Shown piece after piece: positions 22,790 through 35,893 of a stretch of 60,036 nucleotides of DNA. Positions within the stretch are counted from its first letter, which is position 1. Each line of letters starts with the position of its first letter. The notes below the pieces were generated by a model. That model ran no database searches and was not told the DNA's origin. It saw nothing but the letters and a program-made list of their open reading frames with translations. Made by a program: the position numbers and the translations under genes. Source of the stretch: Bimuria novae-zelandiae CBS 107.79 (Eukaryota; Ascomycota; Dothideomycetes; Pleosporales; Didymosphaeriaceae); contig ML976711.1 of NCBI GenBank assembly GCA_010015655.1, forward strand, positions 158,214 to 218,249, read 5' to 3'.

Positions 22790-23807
22790 ACCGAGTACTT
22801 GGTAACGCGAATTCCTGTCCGTGCCTTCGTAGACATTTATAGGCACTGTATGTGGCGGAATTTTATGGGACTTGCAGAAATCCAAATAGTGCTGAGTTGT
22901 TGTCTTGCTCAAATATCGCCATTGTGGGATTGTGGCTAGGGGAACTGCGTTCGGACGACAGCAAATACGACGTCCTTGAGATAAGTTGCTGCGCGCCGAG
23001 AATGGAAGGAGTAACTTATGGCATGAGATAGTGCTGCAAAGACTACAATATATTAGAAATCAACTGGTAGAATTGGGTAGTAGATGCGGTTACCGATGTG
23101 CGAGAAATGGACCACAAGACCTATGAGGCCAGGGAAAGCGGGTGTAGGCTCTGACATGCTAAGCCATACAAATCCAAGAGTCTCGTCGAAGTTGGCAGTC
23201 ATGGATGACGACTACCTTTCCACAATTTCTCAAAGTCCGATTAGTCGTGAGTAAGTTTCGCGAAGCCCTGCAAGCTAACTTCTCCTGCGGTTTTTGTCCG
23301 TTCCCGTGATTAGTGAGCAACATATACCTGCCTCCACCGGGTTACTTTTTTGCCCGAGCTCTGGACAGATCATTATGTACTAAGTTAGCTGTTTTAAAAA
23401 CACAACAGTGCCCTTGACAGAGGACGTTCCTAGTTCCAGCGTGGTGGCTTGGGAGAAATTGTCGAAAAGCCACAACGGAGCGAAACTTTACGACTCAGGT
23501 GCTCCTAAAAGTAAGTACCAAACTCAAGGTACTGTTTTACCAAACAATTGAGATATTCTCGTGCGGTATAAAATGTTGAAATTTAGAGTGTACGGCAATA
23601 ATTGCTGTAGTGAACTATCGCTATTGTACACAATGTATGATCTGCGATTCGACCGTGCAGACCCGTTCCCAAGCGTGAGATACTGTTTGCCAAATTCCGA
23701 AAAACTACCAGGCGTACGCAGTGAATGATGAAGAAAGGGTATCCGATGAAAAAGACCGTTATGTGTTGCCAACTACGTGACTAAAATGTTGAAATTACAA
23801 ATAGAAA

Positions 23808-25468
23808 TTAACGACGTTCAAATAATATAGGAAGACGCATACTCCGCACACTGTTCGGAGTCTTCGGAGTCTTCGGAGTCTTGGGTGTCTTCGGAGACTT
23901 TGGAGTTTTCGGTGCGTTGGTCATGCCCTCTGCGACGGAGTTTTTTCTCGACGCTAGGGGCAGCGGGGTTGGTGGTAGCGCTTTCATCCGCGAGTCTCGC
24001 GAGTCCCTGAACGCGAGCGGACTTTTTCGATAAAACTCCACGGACGCTTTGCGGAAGGGTAACTCTTCCACACTCATATGTGTTTTGCGCCAGCTCTTTT
24101 TCGGCTCCGAGAGTTGTGATACTGGGGTAGGTGTCTGCGAAGTATATCGTGAAGTATATCGTGAAGAAGTCTGGTAGTGGGAGAGCGTGCTATGGTAGCG
24201 TGTGCTGGGCGTTCCGATCGTTGTGCGTTCATTGATTTCGACGTAAGTGTAGTGGCGGTAGATGGCGTAAAAGCTGGACATGCATGGTATCATGAGGCTG
24301 ATAGACACCTCCAGAATCCTAGATACAAGATCAGCACCATGAACACCATCGCTGGGATCCTGTACTCACAGGGCTGTCGCAGTTGGTATCTGAAAGCCAG
24401 TGAGATCAACGTCAACGAACGCCTTGATGCGGTACACCAAGCCTAAAATGCTGCAGACCGAAGCGCTGAAGATTGTCAGTCGGCTACCCTAACAATGGTG
24501 ACAGTCAACTCACATTACACCGACACAATGCATCAAGTAGATGACACGTCTTTCCTTCACAGTGACATTCAGCGATGGGCTTAATACAAAGGTAGCAATC
24601 AACAGATAGAAATCGGCAAGGGCATTAATCAGCGCCATGAGTATTCCGACTGCCATGTTCGCCCCTCCGGGTCCGGAACATGTTCTCTGTTGGAAGCCTT
24701 TGATGTAGGAATCCAGATCCGAATCCGGCTTCGGAGCGCACACGATAAACGTCGTGAAAGTATAGAGTGTGTATACCAAGCCGGTCGCGGGGATGATAAT
24801 GTACCCCGTATCTTTGAACCACCTTTCGGAGGTGAAGACGTGGATAAGATGCACGATAACCATGGTCTTGCTAAGCCAGAGCACTGGGCCTGTGAAAATT
24901 GCGAATGTATGGAGTCGCTTTTCTATCTGTTAGTAGCGCATCAAAACATTTCCGAGGGAGGACCCATACAAGCAACCAAGGCTTCGTTAGTTGGTGAATA
25001 TCAATATCCCAGACATGGTATCCATAAGGTTTGGCGATCGTCACTGGGAGATAATGAGCATCAGCCATCGTGTAAGACGGCGACTTCTTACAGGGGATTG
25101 AGTATGTGACGAATGCCACGCCCACAGCCTAAATGACGTTAACAATGAGGACAGCTGCAAACTGATGACCATAATTTACCAGTGTAAAGCAGAGAAGCGC
25201 TAATACGGGTTAGCCTTTGCAGTAAAGAAGCATGAAGGAAGGCTTACAATCCTGGAATGTCCATTTCCTAGCAAGGACGCGAGCGAACAGACGGGCCAAA
25301 GCGCACAATGAGATCAGTGGCAGACACATGCCCGCTGCTACTACCACTGGCAAGGCCTGCAAACCTGAATTTTCGAAATTAGATGCTACACCCTGTTAAG
25401 CATTAGCAGTGGGCTAGACAAGAAATGATAGTACCTACTAGTGGAGGTGGTCGCAAAGGAGATGCCAT
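23808..25468 (-). CDS. Seven-transmembrane integral membrane protein (fungal rhodopsin/Pth11-like fold)
   Basis: Seven exons on the minus strand: 25468-25439, 25392-25248, 25199-25180 (20 nt), 25128-24970, 24926-24514, 24465-24370 and 24318-23808, 457 aa. Six introns of 43-51 bp all have GT..AG borders and keep phase. Seven hydrophobic segments are visible: about residues 21-46, 59-77, 122-149, 157-183, then GILMALINALADFYLLIATFV, CVGVIASVCSILGLVY and LILEVSISLMIPCMSSFYAIY. ERWFKDTGY and DVDLTGFQIPT loops fit fungal rhodopsin-like receptors. No CFEM domain. The C-terminal tail (about residues 300-457) is cytosolic-like and ends in KTPKSPKTPKTPKTPKTP repeats, potential proline-directed phosphorylation sites. 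Ligand unknown. Confidence 0.85.
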
Positions 25469-27362
25469 GAGCACATCTCCACTGCGCATCATGCGCGAGT
25501 AAAACTTGACGAACCCAGAAGCCCCGCTGGGTGGAGGACGCACCGAAAACGCAGTCAGTCAGGTTCAAATTTGGGGCACTGTATGGTTAAGTAGCCAAGC
25601 GGCGTGGATGCCCCGTCGAGACGGGTCCGGCCGAGGGGCTACTACCCGGCTACACGTGGCGATACCGAGCGACCCACCCACATGACAGCATGGAGCGAAA
25701 CAATCAAGGTAATGGAAGTCTAGGTTGAATGTTCCAATTCGCGACGGAGTACGGCAAGGCTAGGCTAGTCTTTGGTCTGCATGCGGTGATGGCAAATCTC
25801 GTTCGATGCTGGCCGAGTCTGCGGACCCGTGAGGCAGGCTGGCACAATAAGCGATTCACAACGTGTGATCCATCCCACAGACAAGGTTCCCAACAAGATG
25901 AATCGTGACTGGCCCTAGGTAAGGCTACTTATGTGGAGAATCACAACGTTGTGAGGCGGTATCGAACATTGCGATCGCAGCCCCAGATTGACTCGTTCAG
26001 TATCTTCGGGCATGTGCTATTGACATGTATTGGTGTGCATGCCGTAATGCCCAGGTGAAAGCCTGTATCTCGAGCCAAGAAGCAACTTTCTCTTTTAGCC
26101 AGGTACCAGCGAACCCCGAAGGATCCTCCCGCATCTTGGGGCCATCGAACGCCCATCGACGATGTTAAGCGCACTAATGACGAGCCGAGCGCAAACCAGT
26201 TCGGTAGAAGAGAGGTCCACGGGGTCAAAAGCGGTAAACGTCAACCGCAAGAATCCGAGGCAACTAGGAGGCAATCACGGAGATGCTAAAGCGATACGGT
26301 TTCCTCTTCGACGGTCGCAGAGCAAAAGCATACCGCACTTCGCTAAAAACACAGGCTATTTGTCCTTTACTGCAACTTGTTTTATGGTACTCACGTGTGG
26401 GAGTTTTCCCCGGGGCCGGTCGATGGATGTTCATCTTGATTGGGCCAGGGAGTTGGTTTTGAGTACCTAGGTAGCTTTACGCAGCCGCAATGTACGAATA
26501 CATTTTAGTTCATCAGGCAGTTTCTGCATTCGTGGCCTTCGGAGACACACGCAAGACCGCTGGATGGACCAGACGAAAGCTGCCCGTGGTGGTGGAATTG
26601 CGAAACTGGAGGCGCGTGGGCGCTCGGACCATCCTCGGTCGTTCTTGCGGCACATGCCTGCTCGCATCGCCACGCACCTCCCACAACACTTCGCTCACTC
26701 TTCAGGACCATTCTGAAATGCTCGCAGCCATGGGCCCGAATGGTTGTACCACGTACCTCATCCTCGTTTCACATGCCTAGGACTGTGCCTCAATTTTGGC
26801 CCGAGACAGCGGGGTTAGCACTCCTGTTCCCAAGGGCAGGACCATACCTAGCAGCCATTCAACCCATTTTGTCCGTCGGGAACCGCAACGACTCTGCCCC
26901 ACTAGTATCGGAAATCAGTGTTCTCGTTTCTGACTACCTCAAGGCCTTGTCATCATCGGCCAGGTGGAGCTGCTTGAGCGCAATTGAACTGCTAGCGACA
27001 CATGACGCCAGCCGGTAGAAAAGATGTGACTTGCTGTAACTATTCTTGAATTAGAAATTCACAATTCAAATCGGACAACGGTTCGGACGGGAACATGTGG
27101 AGCTAAACTACATCAAGCACAGCGTCCTTATCACGTGGTTTTTCCAACGACCAATTCTCAGCCTTCCTCGAAACATGACTGGACTACCGCAACTACCATA
27201 TCACTCATGTTCAATCATTATGATTGAGCGCAATAGTGTACATGAGACGAGTTTTTTAGCGGGGTCAAAATGTATGATGCAATTTGCATGCTAGTTGTTC
27301 CTCACCTTGCGCTGAAGCTATGGCGTTTTGTAAAGAGATAAAGAAGCGGTGCACTCATCACG
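25469..27362. other. Intergenic, no gene recognised
   Basis: Normal base composition without RIP. Several frames of 60-100 codons lie on both strands (26160-27020), but none shows a domain, a signal peptide or supported splice sites. The last 100 bp is the presumed promoter of the esterase. Confidence 0.35.
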
Positions 27363-29375
<2,013 letters not shown>

Positions 29376-30198
29376 CTCCCGTCATGAGAAGACTTGGTCC
29401 CTTCGGCAGGTGGGGGTCTTGGTGGAGACAAACAGTGTACTGCATGGATGGATTGGAGCTCCATCCATTTGCTCCGGGTGGACTGGATAAATCTATGTAG
29501 AAACTGAAACCGGCCAACCTACAGTACTAACTTATACAGGCAAAGGGTTAAACGTAGTAGAAAGTTTAAAATTACTCTAATATTTAGGTTACCAGAGGTC
29601 CTTAGTATTAAGCTTAGTATTAGTAAAAATATTTTCAGAGAGTTAAAAGTTATTATATATAAATCTATATTATAGTCTATGGTATATATTTAGCGCTTTA
29701 TTAGTTACTATTACTATTACCTCTAACCTATATCCTCTCTTAGCTTTTATAAAAAAGCTTATTAACATTATCGTCCTTATATAGCTAAGTAACGGGTTAG
29801 GTAAGGTTATTAAATAAAGTATTTACCTTAGTAATTAGGCTCTTATAAAGTTCCTTAATATATAGCCTTATTTAGATAAGTTCTAATTTAGCTTAGCTTA
29901 ATAAATAAAGAGCAGCCTCTATAGATTATTTAAAAAGCTAATTTTAATAATCTATAAGAGTATTATTAGCTTAGTTAAAAATTCTTTCCAGTTTAGAGGT
30001 TATAGCGGGGATTACTAGGACATTAATAGCTATAAGAGAAAGCGTAGAGTACTTTATACGTATATCTACTTATCTCTAGTACTAAGAGGGAACAAGGTCC
30101 TTGTTAGTATTTCGTAGATTTGTTATATATACAGTAAACTTATCTAGAGCTTTAGTAAGAGGGGGAAAGCTGTAGGACTAAGTAATGGCGTTAGTAAT

Positions 30199-30343
30199 TG
30201 TGACAGTTTAGGACATGAAGCTTGGGCCACCCGCGTACGTGCGGCCCGTGCACGTGACCCACGTAATCCATAGTATATAGCTCTATAGAGTAGCTTCTCA
30301 ATTAAAAACAATGATTGCATCAACACTCTTTTTCGACGTCACA
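30199..30343. mobile_element. Solo LTR, 145 bp
   Basis: Begins TGTGACAGTTTAGG, ends CGACGTCACA, and is flanked by the 5 bp duplication GTAAT (30194-30198 and 30344-30348). GC-rich island (CCACCCGCGTACGTGCGGCCC) inside AT-rich hAT sequence, so it is younger or less mutated than its host. Confidence 0.75.
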
Positions 30344-30778
30344 GTAATAAAGTTATGTTTATATTTTTTATATAGCTAAACGTTTATAGATATCTTTCAG
30401 AGGGTATTAACTAATATTTTAGGCAAAGATAAATAGCGATAGTTTAACTCTTATAACTTTTATATTTTATTAACCTAATAAGTAGCCTCTTGCTTAGTCC
30501 ACTCCTTTTATAAATACTTAAATTTAAGCTATAAGTCTAGAAAAATAGCTAATACATATACTAGGCTATTATTAAGTTATATATAATATTAGTTAGTCTT
30601 ATTCTACCCTTATTTAATTACTACCTAAACAGCCTTTCTATCTAAAGGTATAAAGTACTAATATTAATCCCTTAGCTTCTTAAAATTACTTAATATAAGT
30701 ATTGTTAGGGGGTATACTTTAGTAATATTTTTACTACTATTTTTATTTAGTTTTCTTTTAAGCCTTTTAGTGCTCTCC

Positions 30779-30947
30779 TGTCAGATAGAACGAGTGCGTT
30801 GAGGTCGGATCTGCACAATCGAGCAGGGACCACAGCGCTTATCGTACTAGCCCAGGGGTTAAAACTAACCTAACAGAGTTGACAGAGAACAAGACACAAT
30901 TATCACTAATCATCATACCTTATCGCACGCAAGCATCTTATCTGACA
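30779..30947. repeat. Possible LTR or MITE with 9 bp inverted ends
   Basis: Begins TGTCAGATA and ends TATCTGACA. Normal GC inside RIP-degraded hAT sequence, and it breaks the hAT frame after YVDVL. No clear 5 bp target duplication was found (TCTCC versus ACACG), so the boundaries are tentative. Confidence 0.4.
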
Positions 30948-31331
30948 ACACGTCTACGTACTTAGTAATTACCGCCTAGTCTGCTACTGTTAAGCCCTTT
31001 AACTTTATTTATATTAGCGCGATAGGGAGCCTATTACCCCTCTTTTCTACTACCTTTAAAGCTATTTTATAGCTATAAATGTAATAATCTGCGTACTACT
31101 TAAAAGGTTACTAAAGTAATAATCTGCGCTTAAAAGATATATAAAAGGAGTTTTAACGCGTAACTACTACTACCTTAATAAGTACTAGTAATAATAATAA
31201 ATCGTGTGCAGGCGCCTTAGTTAAGATAAGTTATTAAAAATAGCTAAATAGATTATACTATTTTGGCGTGCTAATGTAATTTATAATTACTAGATATATA
31301 CCTAGTAGGCCTTACTTTTACTACTCCTTTA

Positions 31332-33601
31332 TCCCCCGCACTGTCAAAATCTGCCACAAACGACGCGCCAATCAGCGTCTAGTCGATCTCAACACCAAAT
31401 TTGAATTGTGATGACGGCAATTTTTATTTTACAGCCAAAATCGACCTCTTTTAAAATTACTAGCACATGCAAACATGCCAAATCCTGCGTCTGCCGTCAG
31501 CAACGATCCTAACTTCGTAAAATACACAAAATACTTACAAAAACGAGGTGTTTTACCTGACTTACCGTCCACGCCGCCACCGCAATGGAGACCTCTCGAA
31601 ATCAACAACCCACGTACTTTTGGAGTTGCTGATTTACCTAAGGGTACTAACAGAGGCTCTCTAATTGCCCTCTTTGACTTATTTTTCGACGCCGAGGTTA
31701 TAGAGTAGATCGCACACTTTACTAACGATCGCGCTACTCATGCGCACCCTTAGCTGCCCTCCGCGAGAGGCTGGAAACCTACGTCGCCAGGAGAGCTGTA
31801 TACGTACTTTGCAATTGTCGTATATATGGCCGTCTACAGCGAGCCGTCGCTGGCAGAATATTGGAGTCGCGGTCACAAAAACGCGCCTACTCACAAGCTT
31901 AACGACTTTATGGGCTATACGCGCTGGCACTAGCTAGATCGCTACCTGTACACTGCGGAAGTTAGTCAGACTTTTCAGTCACCTTTTGGCAGGGTGTGGG
32001 ATCTCTCAGAGCTCCTCCGCGCGCGCTCTCTGCAGTACTGGCGCCCTGGCAAGCACCTCTACGTCGACGAGGCTATTACCAGATTTACTAGACGTGCTAG
32101 CGAGGTAGTAATTATTAAGATAAAGCCTACACCTGAGGGCTTTAAAATCTGGTGTCTGGCAAACGATAGAGTCGTCCTAAACTAGTTATTTTATGCCAGA
32201 GGCAAAGGCCGCGGCCCTGTTAATTTACTAACCTTTACTAACGCTAACGCGCAGGCTTTTACACCTATAAAGTTAGTACCCGTCGCTCTCGTCCTCGCCG
32301 TTAACGCTGATGGTTAGCGCCTTTTTCCGTCGGGTCTCCACATTATGTGGGACGACAATCTGTTCAACACCATACCCATGCTTGAATACCTACGGCGGCA
32401 AGGCGTGGGTTGCGCAGGGACGGTCCGGACGACCAAGACAACGACCGAAGAGACTTTCGAAGACGCTGCGCGCGTGGAGTTGCAAGCCGAGGACGTTAGC
32501 GTTAAAGGGCGCGCCCGCCAGAAGGTGGCAAAGGAGCGCTTTTCGAGCAGCCTTATGCGTCTGAAAACGCAGTTTATAAAGCACATGGAGTGGGGAGAGA
32601 TTAGATAGGACTTGTCAAAGAGCAGAGAAGTCCTACAGGCAGCGTGGAGAGACAATCAGGTCGTCCTTTTTGCCTCTACCGTCGCAGAGCGTAAGTTTGT
32701 CGTCTTAACACTATGGCCTTGGCACGCTGACGATAGTCGCCACCAGCGATCTAGGTTATTATGAAGCTCCGCCGACGCTCTAAAATGAGCCAAAACAACA
32801 AGGGGATCTTTGAAAAAGCCTTTGGCAACGAGCCTGTGAGGCTGCTGGGCATACTATAGATGATTAACGACTATAATTATTATAAAACTGAGGTTGATCG
32901 CTTTGATCAGACGAAGGCGTATTACTTAACCTAGCAAGTTAAGCGTCGTACTTAGCAACCTTTGCTCTACTTTCTGCTTGACCTGACGCTTAACAACGTG
33001 TACAGGCTGTCCTTATACTCTAACGCTACCGCCGCTAAAAGGAGCGGCCACAAAAGGTTCCTATACAACCTTATTAAGCAGCTTTTCGACCGCGGGACGC
33101 GTCTCTGCAACGCAGGAGCAAAGCGCAAGAGATCAGACGACGTCGTTGTCGCTGAGGAGAGCTCCCATCGCTCCGCAAACCTGTATAAACAGGCAAAGAC
33201 TTGTGTACTTTGTGCGGAGCGTGGGCGACGCCAGCACAAGTCTCAGCCTCCCAGGGTAGCTCTGGGTCACGTTCAAGGCAATTTACAGTCTCCTCGACCT
33301 CCTCAGCGTACTCCGCGTACGCGCTTTGGGTGTAGTCTCTGCCAACTGCCTATGTGTAGGCCTGAAGTACGCCCTGAGTGCTGGCAGGAGCACCTCCGCC
33401 GACTGCAAACAATCAAGTTAATTGACACCACTAAGAGCTCAATTATTAAGTAATTTAAGTTAAGTACGAGTAAAAATGCAGATTGTATAAGAATCTACAG
33501 CCAAACTTCATAAATCTTGGTGTTCATGCAGAATCGGAGCTATCGTCCGATTGGCCACTAGCAAGAAGTCCGCCTGTGGCAGATTTTGACAGTGCGGGGG
33601 A
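31332..33601 (+). mobile_element. PiggyBac-like DNA transposon (copy 1) flanked by TA
   Basis: 27 bp perfect inverted repeats (31332-31358 and 33575-33601, start TCCCCCGCACTGTCAAAATC) enclose a piggyBac-like transposase. Immediate flanks are TA on both sides (31330-31331, 33602-33603), not TTAA. It is inserted in the hAT element on the opposite strand. Confidence 0.85.
31475..33453 (+). pseudogene. PiggyBac-like transposase (DDE_Tnp_1_7) pseudogene
   Basis: ATG at 31475. Recognisable blocks: DLFFDAEVIE; YFAIVVYMAVYSEPSLAEYW; KHLYVDEAITRF (first Asp, about 32060); GFKIWCLANDRV; HIMWDDNLFNT..MLEYLRRQG (second Asp, about 32350); and WRDNQVVLFASTV (third Asp, about 32655). The C-terminal cysteine-rich domain (CVLCAERGRRQ...FGCSLCQLPMC...CW, 33200-33395) ends at TAA 33451-33453 and is in another frame from the N terminus, so at least one frameshift is present besides scattered TAG/TAA codons. 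RIP is light: CpA and TpG persist, unlike copy 2. Confidence 0.85.
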
Positions 33602-33603
33602 TA

Positions 33604-35300
33604 AGTATTTCCTCCTCTTTCTCGTGCTCTAGGGCGTTGTTATATAAGTCCTTATTCTTGCTAAATATTATAGTTTAGCTAATAAGGTTAAGAGTATAAG
33701 GCGCACAACGAAGGCGGCGATAGGTAGTAGTAAATCTATATAAAAAGCTTAAATATTTAATAGTGGCGTTGTTAGATGACGCGTTATCTAATATAAAGTA
33801 GCTAAGCTTCTCTATACTAATACCGAAGCTTTTTAGCGAGGCAGCAACTACCTCTTTAATACGCTTATTGCTATGTATGCCCGTGAGTTGCGGGAGCGCG
33901 AGAGGTAAGTTGATAATCTTTTCCTCCTTAGTAGCGTAGTGCGTAACTACTCTAAAAAACCCGCGCTTCCCCCCCTTTATAGTCTAGCTATTAAAGCTAA
34001 TGTATATTTTGCTTACTGCGGAAGACAGCTTAGCTTTAACTAGAGGCATTATATATGCGAAGAGTTGCATAACAAAGCAAGTAACGCTATTATGACTTAC
34101 CTATAGCGCCTTAGCGGCCACAGGATTGGCGTATTGCAACATTATCTGGAAGCTCTCTGCCTCGAAAGTACGCAACGGGAGGTTGTTTTCTACAAGCTAG
34201 AGCACCGCCGCCAGTCGAAATCCCTATACGTTAAAGCTGCCGAGCTCGTTGGCGATGTCCTGACTGACCTTAACACCCTTACTCAGGGCCTGTTCAATCG
34301 TAGCTTGCCCGCCGGGCAGCTGTGGGAGCTTCGCGCCGCGAGGCGTTAGCCTATGGCTGCGACGATTGAGCCCCAGGTGCTTCGCCGCTGAGGTTGTGGC
34401 GTGGGTAACCTCAACGATGCCGCCAGAGATCATCTTTGTATGGCAGTACCTGCACACGAAGTAAGTGCGCTCCCTCTCCCTATCGCGCTTAACTAATGGC
34501 GGACCTTATAAGGCAACGTAATAGCCATGCTTAAATACCTAGCTCTTTTTACTTATTAGCGTGCGCGTGGGCTTTTTATACTAATTTAAGTAACTCTAAT
34601 TAAGGCCTTTAAATATATCTTTAAAGTAGTTATTAAAGCTATCCTTGCTATTCTTGCCCTCCTTATTTGTTAAAGCTACTATTACTATAATTAAGGCCCT
34701 AGCTAGCGTAATAATAGACGCCTCTGCTACTTGCTTAAGCACTTAGAGCTCTTATAGTTACTTATTTAGCAGGTTAGTATCTATTTAGGAGCTTTTTAAT
34801 ACTATAAAAAGGGTTTCTAGCACTTTAGTTTACGTCTTTAGCGGCTCTTCTTGCGTATTAGCAAGCTTAATAGGCTAGCTAGCTATGCTACGAGGCAGGC
34901 TATTGCACTTAATAGCTTTAAGCGTAGGGACGCGCACGCGTTTGGCGGGGAGGGAGGTGCTACTAGTAGCTTGGATTGCGCGTTTGGCGGGGAGCGAGGT
35001 GCTGCTAGTAGCTTAGATTACGCGTTTAGGTAGCATGCTAGGCTATTAGCAGGTTTAATAACACTAAAAAAGTACGCTAGAGGTACTCTAGATAGCTTTA
35101 ATAATATAAAAAGTATGCGATAGCGAGCAATAGAGACGCGTTAGGTAGATATAAGATAGTTAGGTAAGATATTTAAAGCCCCTTTAGCTAGTGCTAACGT
35201 AATAATAGTTAATTATAACACTAATCTAGCTGCTAATAACCTAGTATCTAAAGCTAATTAAATCTACTAAATCTATAAATTAAGCTATCTATTAAGACTT
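33604..35300 (-). mobile_element. N-terminal part of the RIP-degraded hAT transposon
   Basis: Minus strand: a BED-type zinc finger start FVCRYCHTKMISGGIVEVTHATTSAAKHL (about 34450-34370), then a hAT core: INLPLALPQLTGIHSN, LKSFGISIEKLSYFILDNASSNN and RRLRCAPYTLNLI (about 33930-33700). Stops are of RIP type. Upstream (34938-35030) lies a 14-residue tandem repeat. Direct continuation to the C-terminal part at 31329 is broken by the piggyBac-like insert. Confidence 0.8.
34938..35021. repeat. Two 42 bp tandem repeats
   Basis: Two units of 42 bp (34938-34979, 34980-35021) start GCGTTTGGCGGGGAG and differ by four transitions or transversions; a third copy begins at 35022. Read on the minus strand, each unit is 14 codons (ATSSTSLPAKR-like), so it preserves the hAT N-terminal frame. 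Confidence 0.8.
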
Positions 35301-35557
35301 AAATTGCTCCTAAATCTAAATAGGAAGACTTGATTTAAGAGACTTATAAATTTATTAACTTAAAAAGTTAGATTTGCAAGTATACTTGATTTTTGACAAG
35401 TGTGGTGTACGGAGATTATTAATGCGACTGTCGTCGATTAAGAGGCTGGTTCCACCATCGTTGCAGTCAGGCAAGCTAGATTCAGGATCAGCATCTTCTC
35501 TTCATTCCCCTTACCCAAAACGAAAGTGGTATAGGCGATGTTTCCATTATAATGAAC

Positions 35558-35893
35558 TTACTCAAAAACAGTGCAGGTTAGAGGCTGTCCGTTCGCGGGT
35601 GCGCTCGGATCCATCGCAGATATGGTGTCGTTGAAAGGCGACGCGACGTTGACTTCCGTACACAAGATTGATTAGAGAATATTCAGGAAACACGTGTCGG
35701 CCACCGACCGAGAGGGGCAGAACTCACAGCACTTGTTCTGGTGCAGCTTCAGCGTGGTCCAATTGCCGCGAGTGAAAAAGTAATCGTCGCCAATCCAGAC
35801 ATCGATCGTGTTTTTGCTCGGCACTTCCAGGGGTGTGGGACTGGCGAGGCCGCAGACCGCCAGTGCAGTGGAGATAATAGTAACAGTCTTCAT
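35558..35893 (-). CDS. Small secreted cysteine-containing protein, probably truncated
   Basis: Minus strand exons 35893-35728 and 35652-35558. The 75 bp intron starts GTGAGT and uses a less common AAG acceptor; the spliced product is 86 aa. Residues 1-18 (MKTVTIISTALAVCGLAS) form a clear signal peptide followed by PTPLEVP. The mature part has few cysteines (C55 and a TC near the end) and an SPFNDTISA segment seen in small secreted ascomycete proteins. The TAA at 35560-35558 is followed in the same frame by 39 more protein-like codons to a TAA at 35438, so the ancestral protein may have been longer and this stop may be a mutation. Unspliced, the frame instead ends after CCEFC...C. It stands alone between transposons. 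Function unknown; effector-like by location and shape only. Confidence 0.55.

Larger units (their letters stand above)
21659..23202 (-). pseudogene. Alpha/beta-hydrolase (esterase/lipase family 3) pseudogene with two MITE insertions
   Basis: Minus strand, ATG at 23202, natural stop at 21661-21659. Family landmarks in order: N-terminal LGFVWLSM..PTPAFPGLIGLV; WRYLSKTTTQHYLDFCKSHKI; HFHGRAF, where the oxyanion-hole HGGGF is expected; LAYTTIPEKRYPAQ; nucleophile motif GDSAGAGLA (about 22230); LMSPWVYF; and the end EWVKKRLEN. Damage: TAA near 23053, a frameshift near 22940, hAT-type MITEs at 22630-22789 and 22275-22392, TAA at 22086-22088 and TGA at 21764-21766. Removing each MITE with one copy of its 8 bp duplication leaves family-like sequence on both sides. 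Ancestral activity: ester hydrolysis, substrate unknown. The altered HG motif suggests decay began in the active site too. Confidence 0.85.
29530..31331 (-). mobile_element. C-terminal part of a RIP-degraded hAT transposon, split by a piggyBac-like element
   Basis: The minus strand from 31320 to about 30950 reads GLLGIYLVIINYIS, TRxNSFYISFKR and LTVADxAVITKYVDVL, matching the hAT blocks G(P/L)xGKLHN, TRWNSxYxSxxRA and LTADDWAVI. Further down (about 30640-30430) LVYVLAIFLD and WTKQEAY continue the fold weakly. Stops are TAG/TAA of RIP type. The N-terminal part lies at 33604-35300; the piggyBac-like element 31332-33601 separates them. Interrupted again by LTR-like inserts. Confidence 0.65.

Noticed and set aside
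25385..25680. tRNA-like box sequences (TAGCCAAGCGG, GGTTCAAAT)
   Set aside because: The boxes are in the wrong order and spacing for a tRNA gene and no cloverleaf could be drawn.
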